Positions 37,740-47,297 of a stretch of 49,508 nt of DNA are shown piece by piece. Position 1 is the first letter of the stretch. Every line of letters starts with the position of its first letter. Origin of the DNA: Hondaea fermentalgiana (Eukaryota; Sar; Bigyra; Thraustochytrida; Thraustochytriidae); NCBI GenBank assembly GCA_014084085.1, contig NPFB01000109.1, positions 95,707 to 145,214 of the forward strand, read 5' to 3'. Below the pieces are notes generated by a model that did no database searches, had not been told where the DNA came from, and was given only the letters and a program-made list of their open reading frames with translations. Made by a program: the position numbers and the translations under genes.

Positions 37740-40700
37740 ATGCCGTACCGCAGCACGCTCGGGCCAATGCCCGAGGAGGAGCCGCCCAAGCGCCGGGCAC
37801 GCCTCATCATCTGCTCCAATGTCCTCCCCGTAAACCTTCAGCGTGACGAACGCACCTCCGAGTGGACCGCCGAATTTGACTGCTCGAGCCTTTTTGAAGA
37901 CGGACCCATGTATTCTGCGATGCGCGACATGGACCCGAACCTCGAAGTGCTCTACGTGGGTGTGCCGAGGGCCTTTATCCCCGACGATGACCGAAATCAG
38001 GTCTCGGCCCTCCTGGCGAGCATGAACTGCCACCCTGTGTACTGCGACATTCATCGCGCGCACAATCACTTTCAAGGCTATTGCAAGGGCATTCTCTGGC
38101 CCACCTTTCACAACGTCATTGATCTTTATGCGCGCATGGGCAAAATTGGCGAATCCGGTCAGCCGGACTACTCGCACGCCGCTAGCAACGCTGACGCAAG
38201 CAGCAACGGCAACGAAACCTCGTGGGCCCCTGCACGCTCCTGGAGCCCCATGGAGGCCGAGACGTGCTGGCCAGATTATTGCGCAATGCAGGGCCTCTTC
38301 TCCCGCAAGGCCGTGGAAATCTATTCAGAAGGCGATACGCTCTGGGTCCACGACTATCACCTGCTTCTGCTGCCCAGCTACTTGCTGCGCCGAATCCCAA
38401 ACGCCAAGATTGGGCTCTTCCTGCACGTCCCTTTTCCTTCCTCAGAGATCTTTCGCACCCTTGCCACACGCGAGGAAATTCTTCGCGCCATGCTTTGTGC
38501 CGACCACATTGGCTTCGATCTCTTTGAGTACGCGCGACACTTTCTCACCTCGTGCAACCGCATGCTCGGCCTTCAGCACGAGCCGAAAAAGGGTGGTGTC
38601 ATCGTCCTGCACAACCAGGGCCGCGAGGTCTCGATCACGTGCTCGCACGTTGGTCACAACGTTGCCTACGTGCACAAGCAGCTCGAGTCGCACGAAATGC
38701 AGACCATGGCCCGCCGCGTGGCCAACTCGCTCGAAATCAGTTCCCGTCCTCGCAGTGGCAGCGATGTTGAGCGCCGCCAGATGCTTCTTGGCATCGACGA
38801 GGTTGAGGGCCTGCGCGGCCTCGGTCTCAAGCTGCTCGCGCTCGACCGCCTCTTTCGCGACTACCCCTATTTACGCGAGCGCGTTGTCCTCAAGCAAATC
38901 GGCCTGCGACTCGATTCGCGCCCGAACGACTACCGCCAGTGCCATGATGAGGTCGTTGGCCTTGTGGCTCATCTGCAAAAGAAATGGGGCAAACACGTCG
39001 TCGAATACGAAGAGCGCGACAGCATCGACCTCACGGAGCGTCTGGCTCTCCTGCAGAATGCCGACGTCTTCCTCAATACCTCGGTCCGCGTAGGAGTCGA
39101 CATGCTGCCTTTTGAGTATCTCATGGCACGTCGTAACCCTGCGGGTTGCATTGTTCTCTCCGAGTTTTCTGCATGCTCGCGCGTGCTGCATGGATCTCTT
39201 CGCGTGAACCCGTTTAAGACTAGCGCCCTCGCTGCCACGATTGAGGAAGCCCTCTCCATGTCGGCGGCGGAGCGCACGGCGCGCTGCGCCCGCGACCTCG
39301 TCTACATTGAGCGTAACACGCTTGCTGACTGGGCGGATCGTATCATTGAGGATATTCGCGATGCGCACCAGGACACCAACGAGCCTGTGGCCAAGTTTGG
39401 TGGTGGCTTCGGAACGCGTCTCCTCATTCGCGCCAACGAGGTGCACAAGCAAATTGAGCTTGACAACGTCGAGTTTGCCGAGGCCTTCAAGGGATCAAAG
39501 CGCCGTGTCATTGTCCTCGACTACAGCGGCACCCTCGTCGAGACGTCGAGCATTAACATGTACATGAAGCGCGGCGGCACCGCGCGATCATGGCACTACG
39601 AAAAGGGCGGGTCTCGCCGCCCCGGCGGCTGTCTCGAAACGCGCGATCCTATTTCCGACACTACGCGCGGCCGCCTCATTGACCTCTGTCGCGACCGTAA
39701 CAATACGGTCGTTGTCATGAGCTCTGACTTGCGCGACGAGCTCGCGCATGCTCTCGAGGGCATCCCGAACTTGGCACTCATTGCCGAGAACGGATTCGTT
39801 TTTCGCGCCCACCCCGGCGCGCGCTGGGTCCCTGCTGTCGACGACGAGCACAACGGCGGCGGCGATTGGTACGGTGGCAATTCTACTGCCGGATATTATG
39901 CCAAGGAAACAGCAGGCACTCACAGCAGTGGGGCGAGCAGTACCCATAGCAGCGGCGCGCACAGCCACACGACAGACGGCGATTCTGTTGGGGACTCTTC
40001 AGACGCCGCTTCGCTCCCCGACGACTTTGACGAGGAGTTTCACGGATGGCAAGAGTCCATCAAGTTCGTCATGTTAAAGTACTCGAACCGCACAAACGGC
40101 TCCTTTGTCTGGGAGAGCCCTTCGGCCGTGTCCTTCAACTATGTACTCGCGGACCCGGGTCTCGGAGCCATGCAAGCCTCCAACTTGCAAATCGAACTCG
40201 AACAGGTCACCGTCAGCATGCCTCTCACGGTCGAGCCAGGCAAGGGTGCCGTGACGGTGCGCTTGCATGGTGTGAACCGTGGCACCGCCGTGCGCGAGCT
40301 GCTCAGCTATCTCGAGGTCCATCCCTTTACGGAGTCGGAATTCTCCCCTGGGCCGGACAAGCCCCATGCCAAGTCCGTGATTGATTTCCTCGCCTGCTTT
40401 GGCGACGACAACGAGGACGAACGTGCGTTTAGTGCTGTCAACAAGTACCGCGCGCCCAAGGGTACCTCGTTGCAGAGCTTTTCCGTGCGTGTCGGCAGTT
40501 CAGCACACTCCAAAGCCAAGTATTTTGTTCACGACACCGAGGATGTCACCGACGTTCTTGGCGCGCTCGTGGAAGCTTCAACGAACACCAAGATTCGACG
40601 CAACTTTAGTCAGGGCATGTTCGGCTCGGAATCGGGCAACAACAACAACAACGAGTCCAGCATCATGGGCAACTTTCGAACCAAGCAATCGTACGTCACC

Positions 40701-41567
40701 CTTTCGAATCACGACACGGAGCAACCCGGCGGGGGCCTACACCATTCATCCACTGCCGCGCCGGGAGGCGCTGGACCCCAACCGCGAGCTGGTCTGCCCC
40801 ACACGATGTCGTATGTAGCCAGTAGCGCCGAGCTCGCAGACATGTTTGGTGGCCAGGAGAACCTTGTTGGCGCGTCGGCCTCGCCCTCCGCTATGCCTCC
40901 GACCTCGATGCCCAGCGCCGAAGACGGAGGCGGCTACGCGGACTACGACTATGCCTCTGGCGACGACGATGATGACGGCGGCGAAGATGGCGCCTTTATG
41001 CGAGGGCCACCCATGGACCCACGGAACATTCCGCCCACTTCGCCCTCGCGCGAGCTTGACACCGACCTCGACGATGACGATCTCGAGCACAGTGATCACG
41101 ACGGGCGCTACGACGACGCCGATGACGACGAGCCTCATAGTGCAAACGATGATAGTCGCGGTCAAGCGGCAGACTCCAAGGGGGACAACCGCGTCATTCG
41201 GGAGTCTTCCAATGGTGAGCTGGTTGTTGTCGACGATGACTACGAGGATGGCCGCGCTGCTAACGGCAATGGCCCTCGCTCGAGCAAATCTCGAGCAAGC
41301 TCGGACCACTACAGCTCCGATACCCTCGACTCTGCATTTCACAAGGCGATGTTTTCCTCGGACGGGCTCGCCGAGGCCCCGACCCGCAGCGAAAGATCCA
41401 AGACTCCCAACAAGCCTCGTCGTCGTCCTTCCAATGACTATGACGACGACGATAGCGAAGATCATTCTCGTTTTCGCCCGGACTTTGCGGGTGAAAACTT
41501 TAAGCTTCTTCTCGCAGGTTTGGCGGGCGCCTCCTTTACTTTTGTGTTTTTGAGGCCGTCCCGATAG
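37740..41567 (+). CDS. Trehalose-6-phosphate synthase/phosphatase-like protein, probably regulatory
   Basis: 1275 residues from the ATG at 37740 (context CACACCATGCC); upstream codons are a CTG run. Residues about 15-560 form a GT20 trehalose-6-phosphate synthase domain (GILWPTFHNV, WVHDYHLLLLPSYLLRR with H204-D205-Y206-H207, FLHVPFPSSEIFRTL, HIGFDLFEYARHF, ILSEFSACSRV). About 585-930 is a HAD phosphatase-like domain. Key residues are changed. The donor-site DRLDYIKG motif reads DEVEGLRG (Arg to Glu354, Lys to Arg359). The SLRDGMNL motif reads SVRVGVDM (Asp to Val451; the later Glu459 stays). HAD motif I is DYSGT (D594-x-S596) instead of DxD; motif II Ser661/662 and GDDNEDE (888-894) remain. 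This fits a non-catalytic sensor like plant class II TPS proteins. Residues about 1000-1250 are acidic and disordered. The last 23 residues are a hydrophobic segment ending RPSR, a possible tail anchor. Confidence 0.85.
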   Translation: MPYRSTLGPMPEEEPPKRRARLIICSNVLPVNLQRDERTSEWTAEFDCSSLFEDGPMYSAMRDMDPNLEVLYVGVPRAFIPDDDRNQVSALLASMNCHPVYCDIHRAHNHFQGYCKGILWPTFHNVIDLYARMGKIGESGQPDYSHAASNADASSNGNETSWAPARSWSPMEAETCWPDYCAMQGLFSRKAVEIYSEGDTLWVHDYHLLLLPSYLLRRIPNAKIGLFLHVPFPSSEIFRTLATREEILRAMLCADHIGFDLFEYARHFLTSCNRMLGLQHEPKKGGVIVLHNQGREVSITCSHVGHNVAYVHKQLESHEMQTMARRVANSLEISSRPRSGSDVERRQMLLGIDEVEGLRGLGLKLLALDRLFRDYPYLRERVVLKQIGLRLDSRPNDYRQCHDEVVGLVAHLQKKWGKHVVEYEERDSIDLTERLALLQNADVFLNTSVRVGVDMLPFEYLMARRNPAGCIVLSEFSACSRVLHGSLRVNPFKTSALAATIEEALSMSAAERTARCARDLVYIERNTLADWADRIIEDIRDAHQDTNEPVAKFGGGFGTRLLIRANEVHKQIELDNVEFAEAFKGSKRRVIVLDYSGTLVETSSINMYMKRGGTARSWHYEKGGSRRPGGCLETRDPISDTTRGRLIDLCRDRNNTVVVMSSDLRDELAHALEGIPNLALIAENGFVFRAHPGARWVPAVDDEHNGGGDWYGGNSTAGYYAKETAGTHSSGASSTHSSGAHSHTTDGDSVGDSSDAASLPDDFDEEFHGWQESIKFVMLKYSNRTNGSFVWESPSAVSFNYVLADPGLGAMQASNLQIELEQVTVSMPLTVEPGKGAVTVRLHGVNRGTAVRELLSYLEVHPFTESEFSPGPDKPHAKSVIDFLACFGDDNEDERAFSAVNKYRAPKGTSLQSFSVRVGSSAHSKAKYFVHDTEDVTDVLGALVEASTNTKIRRNFSQGMFGSESGNNNNNESSIMGNFRTKQSYVTLSNHDTEQPGGGLHHSSTAAPGGAGPQPRAGLPHTMSYVASSAELADMFGGQENLVGASASPSAMPPTSMPSAEDGGGYADYDYASGDDDDDGGEDGAFMRGPPMDPRNIPPTSPSRELDTDLDDDDLEHSDHDGRYDDADDDEPHSANDDSRGQAADSKGDNRVIRESSNGELVVVDDDYEDGRAANGNGPRSSKSRASSDHYSSDTLDSAFHKAMFSSDGLAEAPTRSERSKTPNKPRRRPSNDYDDDDSEDHSRFRPDFAGENFKLLLAGLAGASFTFVFLRPSR

Positions 41568-41831
41568 TTTTCGCTGGAAGAGATGGAGAGTGGAAGAAAT
41601 CACCGCAATTCTTTTTATTTTTTTTTCTTTCGTAGTTGCTTGCGTCGTTCAAGACAAGATGCATATATGAAGACGACAAGCAATGTTGTATGAGTTGGAT
41701 GCTCTGTCCGTTTGTCACGCACTGGGTTCATGAGCTGCATTCGTTTGTCAGCTGTATAGAGTCTCCACGATACGGAAGCAGCTTTTCACAATCGGCTTGC
41801 ATGGACCAGACACAAGACATAAAAAAAATAA

Positions 41832-42299
41832 TCAGCTTCTTAAGTTGTCCAGAACATCTTGAGCCGACGCAAACTGGCTCATGTGGGTCTCAGATGCGCG
41901 GATTCCAGTCACTTTGAGAGGCATGCTGATGCAGTGCATATGGAGCTGTAATTGCGTATTAAAAGGGGGCGTCATGAAGCCGTAGACCACGCGACGATCC
42001 CCGCTACCTTCCGCCTCAATTGTCCTCTTGCCGACCTCCATCATGTGTTCGACGAGAGACGCGTGCTCTTTGGTCAGCGAAGTACACTCTTTAATTTTTT
42101 CCTTGGGAATTACGAGGAGGTGGTAATCTGCGGCGGGGTACTTGTCCCTGATCACCATCACTTGGTCGTCTTCGTACAATTTATCCACTGGTATCTCGCC
42201 ATCAAGCATGAGCGCAAAGACGTTCGGTCTGAGATGGCACATCCCATAGTGTGCCCACGCGAAAGGCAGCGCTGCGTAGTACGACGCCGTGGCCCCCAT
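41832..42299 (-). CDS. HIT-family nucleotide-binding protein, HINT3-like
   Basis: 155 residues. HIT proteins hydrolyse or transfer nucleotides from phosphoramidate or dinucleoside polyphosphate substrates. Motifs: VIRDKYPAADYHLLVIPKEKIK (about 49-70) and PPFNTQLQLHMHCISMP (111-127), the histidine triad region, closest to the PPFNS..HLHLHC form in HINT3-type proteins. The first triad His is Gln here (Q118), with H120 (the usual nucleophile position) and H122 kept. The start MGATAS fits N-myristoylation (Gly2, Ser6), although residues 7-20 are also fairly hydrophobic. It lies 264 bp from the convergent TPS-like gene and is divergent from the kinase gene. Confidence 0.83.
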   Translation of the reverse strand: MGATASYYAALPFAWAHYGMCHLRPNVFALMLDGEIPVDKLYEDDQVMVIRDKYPAADYHLLVIPKEKIKECTSLTKEHASLVEHMMEVGKRTIEAEGSGDRRVVYGFMTPPFNTQLQLHMHCISMPLKVTGIRASETHMSQFASAQDVLDNLRS

Positions 42300-42365
42300 G
42301 GCCCTGCTGATCAGGTTCGCGTTCTCCCGGCGGTACTGCTCCGTGTGCAGGTCGTCACGCTACTC

Positions 42366-42408
<43 letters not shown>

Positions 42409-42875
42409 GCCGGGCGTGCGTATGGCGAGGAGGGCTGGCTTCCCTGGCAAAGTGATCGATCGTTGATGCTGAGGCCTCGCTCTGGCCGGCTGGCTGGATG
42501 AAGGGTTTGCTGGACGACGCTTTTTCGCTGTATCACGAAATCTGTGGAAAGGTACCTGGTGTGCACACTCTTTCGTTCACTGGACAGCAGATCGGAACAA
42601 AGACAGGCTGGCTGGATGGTCTGCGAAGACCTGCCTCCTCGCACAAAGCCTGAGGGCGTCCGTGGAGAACCGCGGCGCCTTCTCCGCCTCGCGCTCCACG
42701 TGGCGTTTGTTGGTGGGACTCTTGATGGGCTCGCTCTCCTCTTTTCCCCGCCTCGCTCTGCTCTATTTGCAAGTATCCGTTGCTGCCTGGTGCTACAGGG
42801 CCAACTTCGTTCACAGACAACGCAGAGCGACGATGTTGAACTTGCTGACGTAGTAAGTGCGCAAAGTCGTTCTTG
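42300..42875. promoter_or_regulatory. Divergent promoter region, HIT protein / kinase
   Basis: A 576-bp gap with both promoters expected. It contains a (GCGT)n array 67 bp from the HIT ATG (listed separately) and GGCTGGCTGGAT segments at about 42486-42498 and 42606-42617. No gene is seen. Confidence 0.45.
42366..42408. repeat. (GCGT)n tetranucleotide microsatellite
   Basis: Almost eleven perfect GCGT copies, beginning 67 bp upstream of the HIT-protein ATG and probably in its 5' leader. Confidence 0.96.
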
Positions 42876-45362
42876 ATGTCAGGCGCGAAATGGCCCGGGC
42901 ACTTTGGAGAACAAAGCAAGAGGCACGGCCCGCAAGGGTGTTCGTTTGAGTCTACAAAGCCCCAGCCAACGGTTTGGGCCGGGATGGACAAGGATGTCGA
43001 GCACGAGGATGTGTTGCAGACAAGCAATGAGGGGGGACACGAAAACGCGGAGAACGATGGCGAACATGATGATTCTCCGAGGTCAGAGTCCGGAATCATG
43101 ACACTCACACCGAGAGTGAAGCTCGGGCTGGCGCACGAATTTCTTCAAGGTGATGATGACAATGTCAAAAATGAAGGCATCAATACACCTAGGTCTCGCG
43201 TAAAGCATCTGCAGAGACCGCATTTTGTGCGACTCAACTTCAATCTTCTTGCGACGCGAAGCGCCCCAGTACTTCCTTCCTTGGGAACCGGGGAACGTGC
43301 CTTGTTCAATCTGGAGGCAGCCTTGGACGACGACGAAGCGTGCGAGGCCCTTTTGAACGATCTACGTGAGTCGAGTATCGCGCGAGAGCGTCTTCTTTCG
43401 GATAAGCATGACAACATCTTTGGCATCTTGGCTGATGCACTGCAAACAACCACGATCCCGCGAAAAAATGCGCCCCAGGCGCCGTCAAAACCTTCACCGC
43501 CGCAAGAGCCTTCAAGTGGAGCAGTCCCGGGGCTTGCAGTCGCGAGACTCCGCCTCTCAGCCATTGCCCAGAACCAGACCACCCCGAGCAACAGCAATAA
43601 TGTTTGCGGCATCGACTCGACACAATGCACAGCCGACCCAGCGCGACATGCTCGCGCAGATCGCGCGGCGGCACTCGTTCTCGGTCTCCTCATGGAGAGA
43701 AGTGGACGGGGCGTCTTGTCAGATGACCGCGTTCCATGGTCAATCATACTCAAATACTTTGCAAGTAGCGCCTCAATGCTGCAGGGTTCATGGGTAATGT
43801 GGGCTTGCGACCATTTTCAGGGAGCTCAAATGCTCACGCGTCTTCTCATGCCGGCGCCCGATAGAGTAGCATCCGAGACTTCTGTCGTTGCCAGCTCATC
43901 TGCAAGCTTTCCGCATGACGATGCACCGGAAAATGATGCCACAGACCGCGATGCTTCTTCTTCGTTGAGTATTACTTCGTCTCTTGGGTCGCTGCCTCTT
44001 GCAGGTGATGAGCTTGGAAATCCAAGTTCCCCAATTGTCCGTGCACATGAAGATAGCAATGGAGAAAGTGAGACCGCGACTGGAGGAGTGTCGTCGAGCG
44101 AGATGAACAGTAGTATGAAAGATCGAGAGATTCTCCCCGCTCTGCCATTGGTAAACATCGAAAAGTGTACGACAAGAGTTCGCTGTGGAGATCGCGACGA
44201 TGCTGGGAGCTCTGAGACATCAGCGACGCAAGGAAAAGGTGATGCCTCTGTTGGAACAGAAGCAAACGATAAAAACCGCATTCCAAGTAAGGAGCATTTG
44301 GGTGCAGGGCGGCACGGTGTGGTGGAGACTGTACTTGGACGTTCAGACGAAGCTCTCAAACGTTGTGCTATTCAGCCTCGACATCTGCGCAAGGAGCGAA
44401 TTCCTCGGATTTTTAACGAAGTGTGCGCCTTGCGCCTTTTAACGTCTGAGCAGACGCATCGCAAAAAGACGTTTGTCGTACCGTTGCGAAGGTACGGCCG
44501 GCTGTCCAATGGTGATGGAGATATCTACATTATCATGCAAAGGGCCAAGTGTAGTTTGCGCGATTGGCGATCCGGGCTCGTTACTTCCTCCATGACCCAA
44601 AGCTCTCCAGCGTGGATGGAGACGCTCTTGCGAATCTATGTACATATCGCTGATGCACTGGCCTTTATTGCGTCGCACGGAGTTACGCATTATGACGTAC
44701 GCATGGACAATATACTGCTGCTGCCTCATGGCGAAGGAGGCTTTGACCCGGTTTTGGCAGACTTTGGCGAAGCCTTTTGTGCGGCGCCAGGAATTACGGA
44801 AGAGGAGGATATGGTATTAGCGAACAAGGCAGGTCCAGTGAGACGTCCGAGTGACGATTTCCAATATGAGTCTCGAGGGACGGAGTGCATCATGGCGCCA
44901 GAGATGCTGACGGTGTGCGAACCATCGCAGGCGCAGCGGCGAGCCAATCACGATCGGCGACAATCTTTCCGCTTTGGTACCTCTGCACCGGCTGACGTCT
45001 GGGCTCTGGGCTGTCTTCTTTTTGAGGTCGCAACGGGCGACTTTCTTTACCAGGAGGCTCTTGACGCCTGGGCCACCTTTTTCGCGCGGCTCACGCAGCA
45101 ACAACAACGAGAAACCGACGCACTGCCTTTGCTACCAGAGTCAGCACGAGAGCGATTCATTAAAGCTTGTTTGGGTCCTGTCGTGCCAGAAGAGCAGGAG
45201 AAGCTTTCGACCGAAGCGGATGCAATGCTGTCGAGCCTGGTCGTGGGTGCCTTGCAGACAGATCCACGAAGGCGCCCGACAGCGACGGCTATGCGAGACC
45301 GCGCTGTGCGCATGCTTGGCTCTCCAGACCAGATGAGGTCACCGGCAATTACAATGTTGTAG
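42876..45362 (+). CDS. Protein kinase with long unrecognised N-terminal region
   Basis: 828 residues from the ATG at 42876; an ATG at 42984 (GGGATGGAC) would give a product 36 residues shorter. The kinase domain spans about 470-815: Gly loop LGAGRHGVVETV (about 473-484), ATP-anchoring Lys in EALKRCAI (about 494), catalytic loop HYDVRMDNILLL (about 603-614), DFGEAF (about 628), GTECIMAPEML and DVWALGCLLFEVATGDF. The catalytic Asp, Asn and DFG are intact, so it should be active. The loop has HYDVRMDN instead of HRDLKxxN: the HRD Arg is Tyr, and Arg replaces the Lys typical of Ser/Thr kinases. The pattern after DFG is Ser/Thr-kinase-like, but no subfamily is evident. Residues 1-470 are acidic/Ser-rich with one helical block at about 115-300 and no recognised domain. 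Confidence 0.85.
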   Translation: MSGAKWPGHFGEQSKRHGPQGCSFESTKPQPTVWAGMDKDVEHEDVLQTSNEGGHENAENDGEHDDSPRSESGIMTLTPRVKLGLAHEFLQGDDDNVKNEGINTPRSRVKHLQRPHFVRLNFNLLATRSAPVLPSLGTGERALFNLEAALDDDEACEALLNDLRESSIARERLLSDKHDNIFGILADALQTTTIPRKNAPQAPSKPSPPQEPSSGAVPGLAVARLRLSAIAQNQTTPSNSNNVCGIDSTQCTADPARHARADRAAALVLGLLMERSGRGVLSDDRVPWSIILKYFASSASMLQGSWVMWACDHFQGAQMLTRLLMPAPDRVASETSVVASSSASFPHDDAPENDATDRDASSSLSITSSLGSLPLAGDELGNPSSPIVRAHEDSNGESETATGGVSSSEMNSSMKDREILPALPLVNIEKCTTRVRCGDRDDAGSSETSATQGKGDASVGTEANDKNRIPSKEHLGAGRHGVVETVLGRSDEALKRCAIQPRHLRKERIPRIFNEVCALRLLTSEQTHRKKTFVVPLRRYGRLSNGDGDIYIIMQRAKCSLRDWRSGLVTSSMTQSSPAWMETLLRIYVHIADALAFIASHGVTHYDVRMDNILLLPHGEGGFDPVLADFGEAFCAAPGITEEEDMVLANKAGPVRRPSDDFQYESRGTECIMAPEMLTVCEPSQAQRRANHDRRQSFRFGTSAPADVWALGCLLFEVATGDFLYQEALDAWATFFARLTQQQQRETDALPLLPESARERFIKACLGPVVPEEQEKLSTEADAMLSSLVVGALQTDPRRRPTATAMRDRAVRMLGSPDQMRSPAITML

Positions 45363-45614
45363 TGTGTGCAAATGATCATTATACGTACCTGACCTCGAAG
45401 AGGGTTGAGCGCATCTTCAAAACAGTCTGCACCTTGACTTACATCGCTTCGTAACGGGCCCTTTCCTTCAACATGAAGGTGTATGCTGTGTTCAATTTGT
45501 TTCCGAGATTCTGATTCCTGTCCTTTAAGCAAAGGGGGACGGACCTGTGTATGTATCACTGAGCTTGGAAAAAGAAAAAAGGAAAAGAAAGATGGTTCTT
45601 TTTGAAAAATGTAT

Positions 45615-46442
45615 TCACAATGTCGAGTTCCTAGACGTCTTGCGCGAGGACCACGCGTCGGCTTTACTTTGCTTGGCAGCTTCAATTTCTTCTGCGATCA
45701 TTTCGTTCCAAAGAAGTCGGTAAGGACCCGTGTAGCCCCATGGTGAGGTTGCATCGTCGTTTTCTGTGACGTGAGTGGTGTTCGAGTGCCCGGCAGACAC
45801 CATTGTCCAACGATGACCCGTCTTGGGACCAAGTTCGAGCTCAAAGACGCCACACGGCGCAAATGTGAAAGAGAGGTCCTCAGGAAACGGAATGCCGAGT
45901 AAGCCCGCTACGAGACAGACACTGGCAGCATGAGAATAGCAGACTACAGTTTTGCCTTGAAAGTGCGTGGTGAGAGATCGCCCGAATTCGATGTTGCGAC
46001 GCATGTACGACTCCGGGTAAAGCTCCGCCGGCTTGCCATTCTCCATGGTATCCGGCTCGATCACGTTGAGCGGTTCGTAGCTGGGATCGATTTCAGGAAA
46101 GTACGCGAAGCGTTCGCGCGCTTCAGGCAGCCTGTTCGTAAAGTGATGCGTCTCTGCGAGGCCCTCCTCGATGCACATTGGCGCCCCGAGTCTTCGCGCG
46201 AGCGGCTGCGCCGTCTGGATGACGCGCAGGTACGGTGACACAAGGATGACATCGGCTGTTTCGCCCAGCTTGCTAAGCCTCTTTTCGACGTGGTCCGCGG
46301 CCTGCTCCGCCTGCCGAAACCCGAGCTCGGAGAGCGGGGGGTCTCGCGAAAACAGCCCGAGGTCTTCTGCGCGCTGGGCCCAGTCCGGGTTGGCATAGTC
46401 GTAGCGAGCCCCGTGGCGCACGAGGATGACGCGCGTCGTCAT
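45615..46442 (-). CDS. Histidine phosphatase (phosphoglycerate-mutase-like), UBASH3/STS-like
   Basis: 275 residues from the ATG at 46442. This start puts MTTRVILVRHGARYD at the N-terminus, where the family begins. An upstream in-frame ATG at 46619 would add a 59-residue low-complexity leader with polyalanine (GCC repeats). Catalytic elements: RHG (residues 9-11; phospho-accepting His10), SPYLRVIQTAQ with the second active-site Arg (about 67-77), CIEEGLAE (the conserved Glu, about 87-94), and VVCYSHAASVCLVAG with the second catalytic His (about 172-186). This is the two-His/two-Arg pocket of the branch-1 histidine phosphatases. The acidic pocket segment and the length resemble UBASH3/STS or plant PGM-like proteins rather than glycolytic PGM. 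The substrate is unknown. It is convergent with the kinase gene (252-bp gap). Confidence 0.82.
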   Translation of the reverse strand: MTTRVILVRHGARYDYANPDWAQRAEDLGLFSRDPPLSELGFRQAEQAADHVEKRLSKLGETADVILVSPYLRVIQTAQPLARRLGAPMCIEEGLAETHHFTNRLPEARERFAYFPEIDPSYEPLNVIEPDTMENGKPAELYPESYMRRNIEFGRSLTTHFQGKTVVCYSHAASVCLVAGLLGIPFPEDLSFTFAPCGVFELELGPKTGHRWTMVSAGHSNTTHVTENDDATSPWGYTGPYRLLWNEMIAEEIEAAKQSKADAWSSRKTSRNSTL

Positions 46443-47297
46443 GGTCCCCTCCTCGACCTCGTGCTGGCCCTCCTTCTCCGCCGCCGCCGCCGCTGCTGCT
46501 GCTGGCGGTCTGTCTTCGCGGGGTTCTGCCGCGTCTTCTCCGCCGCCCCCGCGCTGCCGGGACCTGCACCTGAACCAGCTGCTCTTCCGCGAGCCGCTGT
46601 TGGAGGTCCTCGTCTGCATCTGCGCACGTGCGACTTCAAGGGGTTCTGGCGCCGCCGCCTGCCTGCCTGACGCCGCCGGTGGTATGCTACTACTACTGCC
46701 AGAAAGCCAGAACTTCACTGTCTGCTCATCGATGCATTATTGCGTTTGGGCCTCGGGCCTACAGCGGCAGCGGCAACAACCCGACACGCGATGACGCGAA
46801 GGAAGATGAAGGTGACACGCGGAAACACCGCAAGGCACACTAGTTACGGAACTAGTTCGCGACTTTGCGAATTGCGGCACCGTATTCATTTGGTCGCACC
46901 TCCGGCCTGCCTGCCTACGCTTTGCCTGCCTGAGGCTTTCGATTTCACTCTGGGCTCGGAGCGATGGACGAAGACTCTGGGGGCTTCTCTGTTTGCTCTG
47001 AGAGAAAAAGACGGATCGAGTGCCAATGTCCGAAGAAATCTCTGCGGCAAGAAGACAGATTTGCGAGTCTTAGGAAAAACAAACCAACAAAAAGAGCACG
47101 GATGAGAGACGAGAGACGGTTTCTTTTGCAAAAAATCGCTTTGTCCCGACGTCGCTTTGTCCCCGTGGTTATTGCACGCACACAACATTCGACCTCGTGA
47201 TCCTTCGGTGGCGAGGACGAAGCAGAAGCTTACGCGAGCGAGCTTGCAGGAGCCTTCGCGAGCGAGCTCGCAGGTAGAGCTCGTGTGCGAAGCGAAC
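46443..47297. promoter_or_regulatory. Divergent promoter region, histidine phosphatase / coiled-coil protein
   Basis: An 855-bp gap. The first 180 bp read as a possible low-complexity extension of the phosphatase. CCTG units occur at about 46660-46672 and 46904-46930, and a 17-bp imperfect direct repeat (GAGCGAGCT core) at about 47235-47270 just before the next gene. No other gene is seen. Confidence 0.4.

Noticed and set aside
7331..42408. Possible CRISPR array or telomeric repeats among the tandem repeats
   Set aside because: The arrays are pure 4-5 bp microsatellites without spacers, and none matches TTAGGG or related telomere units; the genes are eukaryotic.
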